A DNA stretch of 8,729 bases from the NCBI GenBank assembly GCA_030151865.1, contig JASLCK010000066.1:1-8729 (forward strand), given 5' to 3'. Made by a program: the position numbers and the translations under genes. The stretch's first letter is position 1, and every line of letters starts with the position of its first letter. This document shows, piece by piece, positions 8,501 through 8,729 of this stretch. Below the pieces are notes generated by a model that had not been told where the DNA came from, made no database searches, and worked only from the letters and a program-made list of their open reading frames with translations. The stretch is from Rhodospirillaceae bacterium. GTDB lineage: Bacteria; Pseudomonadota; Alphaproteobacteria; Rhodospirillales; Magnetospirillaceae.

Positions 8501-8524
8501 GATGCTGCTGCTTGCAAATCCCAA
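5504..8524 (-). CDS. STAND-type P-loop NTPase with C-terminal helical repeats
   Basis: A 1006-residue protein, in order: residues 9-50, hydrophobic and Gly/Ala-rich (possible membrane-active or effector segment); about 60-260, mostly helical, of unknown function; from about 278 (NMAIPFYGRRNELDRLQGFL), the NTPase module. That module has Walker A GPGGMGKT (310-317), Walker B LIVVDY (355-360), a sensor-like RLLLLDR (385-391) and PDLIGEFF (569-576), a motif type seen near the end of the helical part of STAND ATPases. Residues 714-977 are six 44-residue helical repeats, with a partial seventh to the end. STAND ATPases are ligand-triggered oligomerising switches. Repeat sensors and small N-terminal effectors are typical of bacterial NLR-like immune proteins, so a defence role is plausible but unproven. 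The start is TTG at 8524, since no ATG or GTG lies in frame between it and the stop at 8674-8672 and GGTGATC precedes it. GC drops sharply below about 6600. It is convergent with greA. Confidence 0.88.
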   Translation of the reverse strand: MGFASSSIAVAATSLVGVGLTCLSGGPEATLGTAAGSFAASVLSNLTVDGLKAVYKIWSDDHRFANDAMVQALRQAQLRALKDLHKAWWHSPTAATAEERAFAHGLAGFLKRPIPQTAQPEQTAWQDTLTNSLNGPPDWKSLAEQALLEELRHTGLALPTDFQTAYHHPVTGWFMRFQSAFVTQISQNQALSNSWTTLQLQILGQDSAQHTEQLRKLLTQVEEDRTCRCDAFAVITGRLEGLKALSERLQAQICGVADWLHFEPDAPQESVRRFSPRNMAIPFYGRRNELDRLQGFLTSKPRFSWWLVTGPGGMGKTRLARQLCYQAAAQGWQVGFLQKTGSLPTSAWNTSHPTLIVVDYVQEKLDRTRELADILARYPTQHPVRLLLLDRQVGDEFDRRFLSSDEAGERLTRTRHPGPETLTLTEPGEDALYDLVKDRPWQEHPTPLPQERASFLSRLKEIDQAQRPLVAMILADATDQPGGLEDLLADLIQRSRDHYWTPRLQGVIEEGHAAVLISAATMLGRIEDDFLKLIQNRLGITITGKMLRACAAAIGSPTPTTRSLEGIQPDLIGEFFALQTLAGDPLDEEPAYAWLSQAAWEQGLRQMSDFAIRALLNFGAFEQGNSQRALDRVTQPEITHLGVSLGLLRLILAVCAERGEKLPWSRLWSLAQQTMQLDLRIDKRLPSILSLCLSNLVIHAVRHGERDARGQIVEKLRNIAGTTPQDSAVRERLAKALFSSMNAAKQENDLPLREALFDEIKTLAKNYPHDEAVRERLAKAYLNSLNHTKNENNLQRRDLLLEEIKALAKDYPQDRTVRGWLTGALFNCLLDAKDENNLPQRDNLLEEIKALATDHPQDSTIRERLARALHHCLHDAKDENNLSRRDNLLEEIRAQARDHPQDSIVRECLIKTLLNCLLDAKDENNLPRRDNLLEEIKALATDHLQDSIVRECLTKALVTTAIRAKEEKNISLFNDCFTAFQALTTVWPKDITIQEGCYFLQSHLSS
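5594..6385 (-). repeat. 132-bp tandem repeat array coding six 44-residue units
   Basis: Six in-frame units of exactly 132 bases without indels (6385-6254, 6253-6122, 6121-5990, 5989-5858, 5857-5726, 5725-5594), plus a diverged partial unit at 5593-5507. The protein consensus is EEIKALAxDxPQD, then VRERLxKAL, then DAKDENNLPRRDNLL, forming two or more amphipathic helices per unit (TPR-like, but longer than the standard 34). Units 3 to 5 are the most alike in DNA; on the + strand the segment beginning CAACAGGTTGTCGCGT recurs at 5726, 5858 and 5990 with few changes over some 40 bases. This points to recent duplication or gene conversion within the array. Unit 6 and the partial unit are the most degraded. 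Confidence 0.92.
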
Positions 8525-8526
8525 GA

Positions 8527-8534
8527 GATCACCC
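8527..8534 (-). promoter_or_regulatory. Ribosome binding site of the STAND gene
   Basis: Read on the - strand, GGGTGATC ends two bases before the TTG start codon at 8524. GGTGATC is complementary to the extreme 3' end of 16S rRNA (the GGTGATC part of AGGAGGTGATC). Aligned that way, the spacing to TTG is normal. This match decides in favour of the TTG start over later internal codons. Confidence 0.5.
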
Positions 8535-8541
8535 GATGACG

Positions 8542-8554
8542 GCCCGGACCGGGC
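8542..8554. promoter_or_regulatory. 13-base palindrome in the STAND gene leader
   Basis: GCCCGG and CCGGGC flank a single central base, a perfect interrupted palindrome 17 bases upstream of the TTG start. Part of it (CCGGAC at 8544-8549) can instead pair with GTCCGG at 8571-8576. It could be an operator half-site pair or a leader hairpin near the ribosome binding site. A chance GC-rich palindrome cannot be excluded. Confidence 0.3.
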
Positions 8555-8605
8555 GTTGTTTTTGTTGGTCGTCCGGCCATGATAAACGTCAGGGTTGTTT
8601 CGGGA

Positions 8606-8690
8606 AAGCCCGAGAGCTGTTTTCGTCCAAACGGAAACAGCTCTCGTTAATGCCTCCGGCGCCAGCCAGGCTCAAGCGCCGCTCGGGCTT
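8606..8690. promoter_or_regulatory. Strong hairpin nested within a wider inverted repeat
   Basis: CGAGAGCTGTTTTCGT (8611-8626) pairs with ACGGAAACAGCTCTCG (8631-8646) over 16 bp, with one T-G wobble and the loop CCAA. A second 9-bp inverted repeat surrounds it: AAGCCCGAG (8606-8614) and CTCGGGCTT (8682-8690). The two share 8611-8614, so the structures are mutually exclusive. No clean T-run follows on either strand, so a plain terminator is unlikely. It lies upstream of the STAND start codon. It could belong to that gene's promoter or leader, or to the leader of a gene beyond the right edge. Confidence 0.6.
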
Positions 8691-8694
8691 GTCG

Positions 8695-8729
8695 CGTTTT
8701 CTGTTCTGACTTCGTCTGAACGAAAAACG
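8695..8729. repeat. Imperfect inverted repeat at the right edge
   Basis: CGTTTTCTGTTC (8695-8706) and GAACGAAAAACG (8718-8729) are inverted copies matching at 10 of 12 positions. The 11 bases between them contain a further GAC/GTC pairing around TTC. The whole could be an operator-type palindrome or a hairpin. It runs into the end of the window, so its true extent is unknown. Together with the palindromes at 8542-8554 and 8606-8690 it makes the 205-base region upstream of the STAND gene unusually rich in symmetry. I see no gene in that region. Confidence 0.4.

Noticed and set aside
8647..8675. Possible promoter on the - strand (TTGAGC, 17 bases, CATTAA) for the STAND gene
   Set aside because: Only 4 of 6 and 3 of 6 positions match the sigma-70 consensus, and the implied start would lie inside the strong hairpin. 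It is too weak to annotate.
8606..8690. Integron attC-like site
   Set aside because: The inverted repeats lack the GTTRRRY/RYYYAAC core pairs, and no integrase or cassette organisation is visible.

Overview
The window is most likely chromosomal DNA from an alphaproteobacterium, plausibly of the Rhodospirillales (Magnetospirillum/Azospirillum type). The evidence is the gene order carA - carB - greA, which is common in that class, the GC-rich coding sequence and the sequence style of CarB and GreA. The genus cannot be fixed from this sequence alone.

Left part (1-5504, + strand). The window opens inside carA, the glutaminase subunit of carbamoyl-phosphate synthase. The last 179 codons are present. 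Next comes a 1.1 kb interruption holding three tandem copies of a ~150-bp repeat with inverted ends (661-1115) and a small gene for a GxxExxY-family protein with a PD-(D/E)XK nuclease-like core (1134-1511). A degenerate copy of the repeat end follows at 1604-1628. A complete carB (1661-4912) and greA (4977-5450) come next, and a strong bidirectional hairpin terminator (5465-5504) closes the block. CarA and CarB together make carbamoyl phosphate for pyrimidines and arginine. GreA rescues backtracked RNA polymerase. The repeat/GxxExxY segment has no metabolic link to either and looks like an insertion that has split the carAB pair.

Right part (5504-8729, - strand). One large convergent gene (8524-5504) encodes a 1006-residue STAND-type P-loop NTPase. 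It has a small hydrophobic, Gly/Ala-rich N-terminal segment, a long helical region, an NTPase core (Walker A GPGGMGKT, Walker B LIVVDY) and a C-terminal array of six 44-residue helical repeats with a partial seventh. The repeats are a 132-bp tandem array at DNA level, and that end of the gene is clearly more AT-rich than the NTPase half. The architecture (effector-like N-terminus, STAND ATPase, repeat sensor) resembles bacterial NLR-like immune proteins, but no neighbour in the window confirms a defence role. The ~200 bases upstream (8525-8729) contain no gene. They are dense in inverted repeats, including a 16-bp hairpin with a 4-base loop.

The two places most worth a second look are the repeat/GxxExxY insertion between carA and carB, and the STAND protein with its recently expanded repeat array and structured upstream region.
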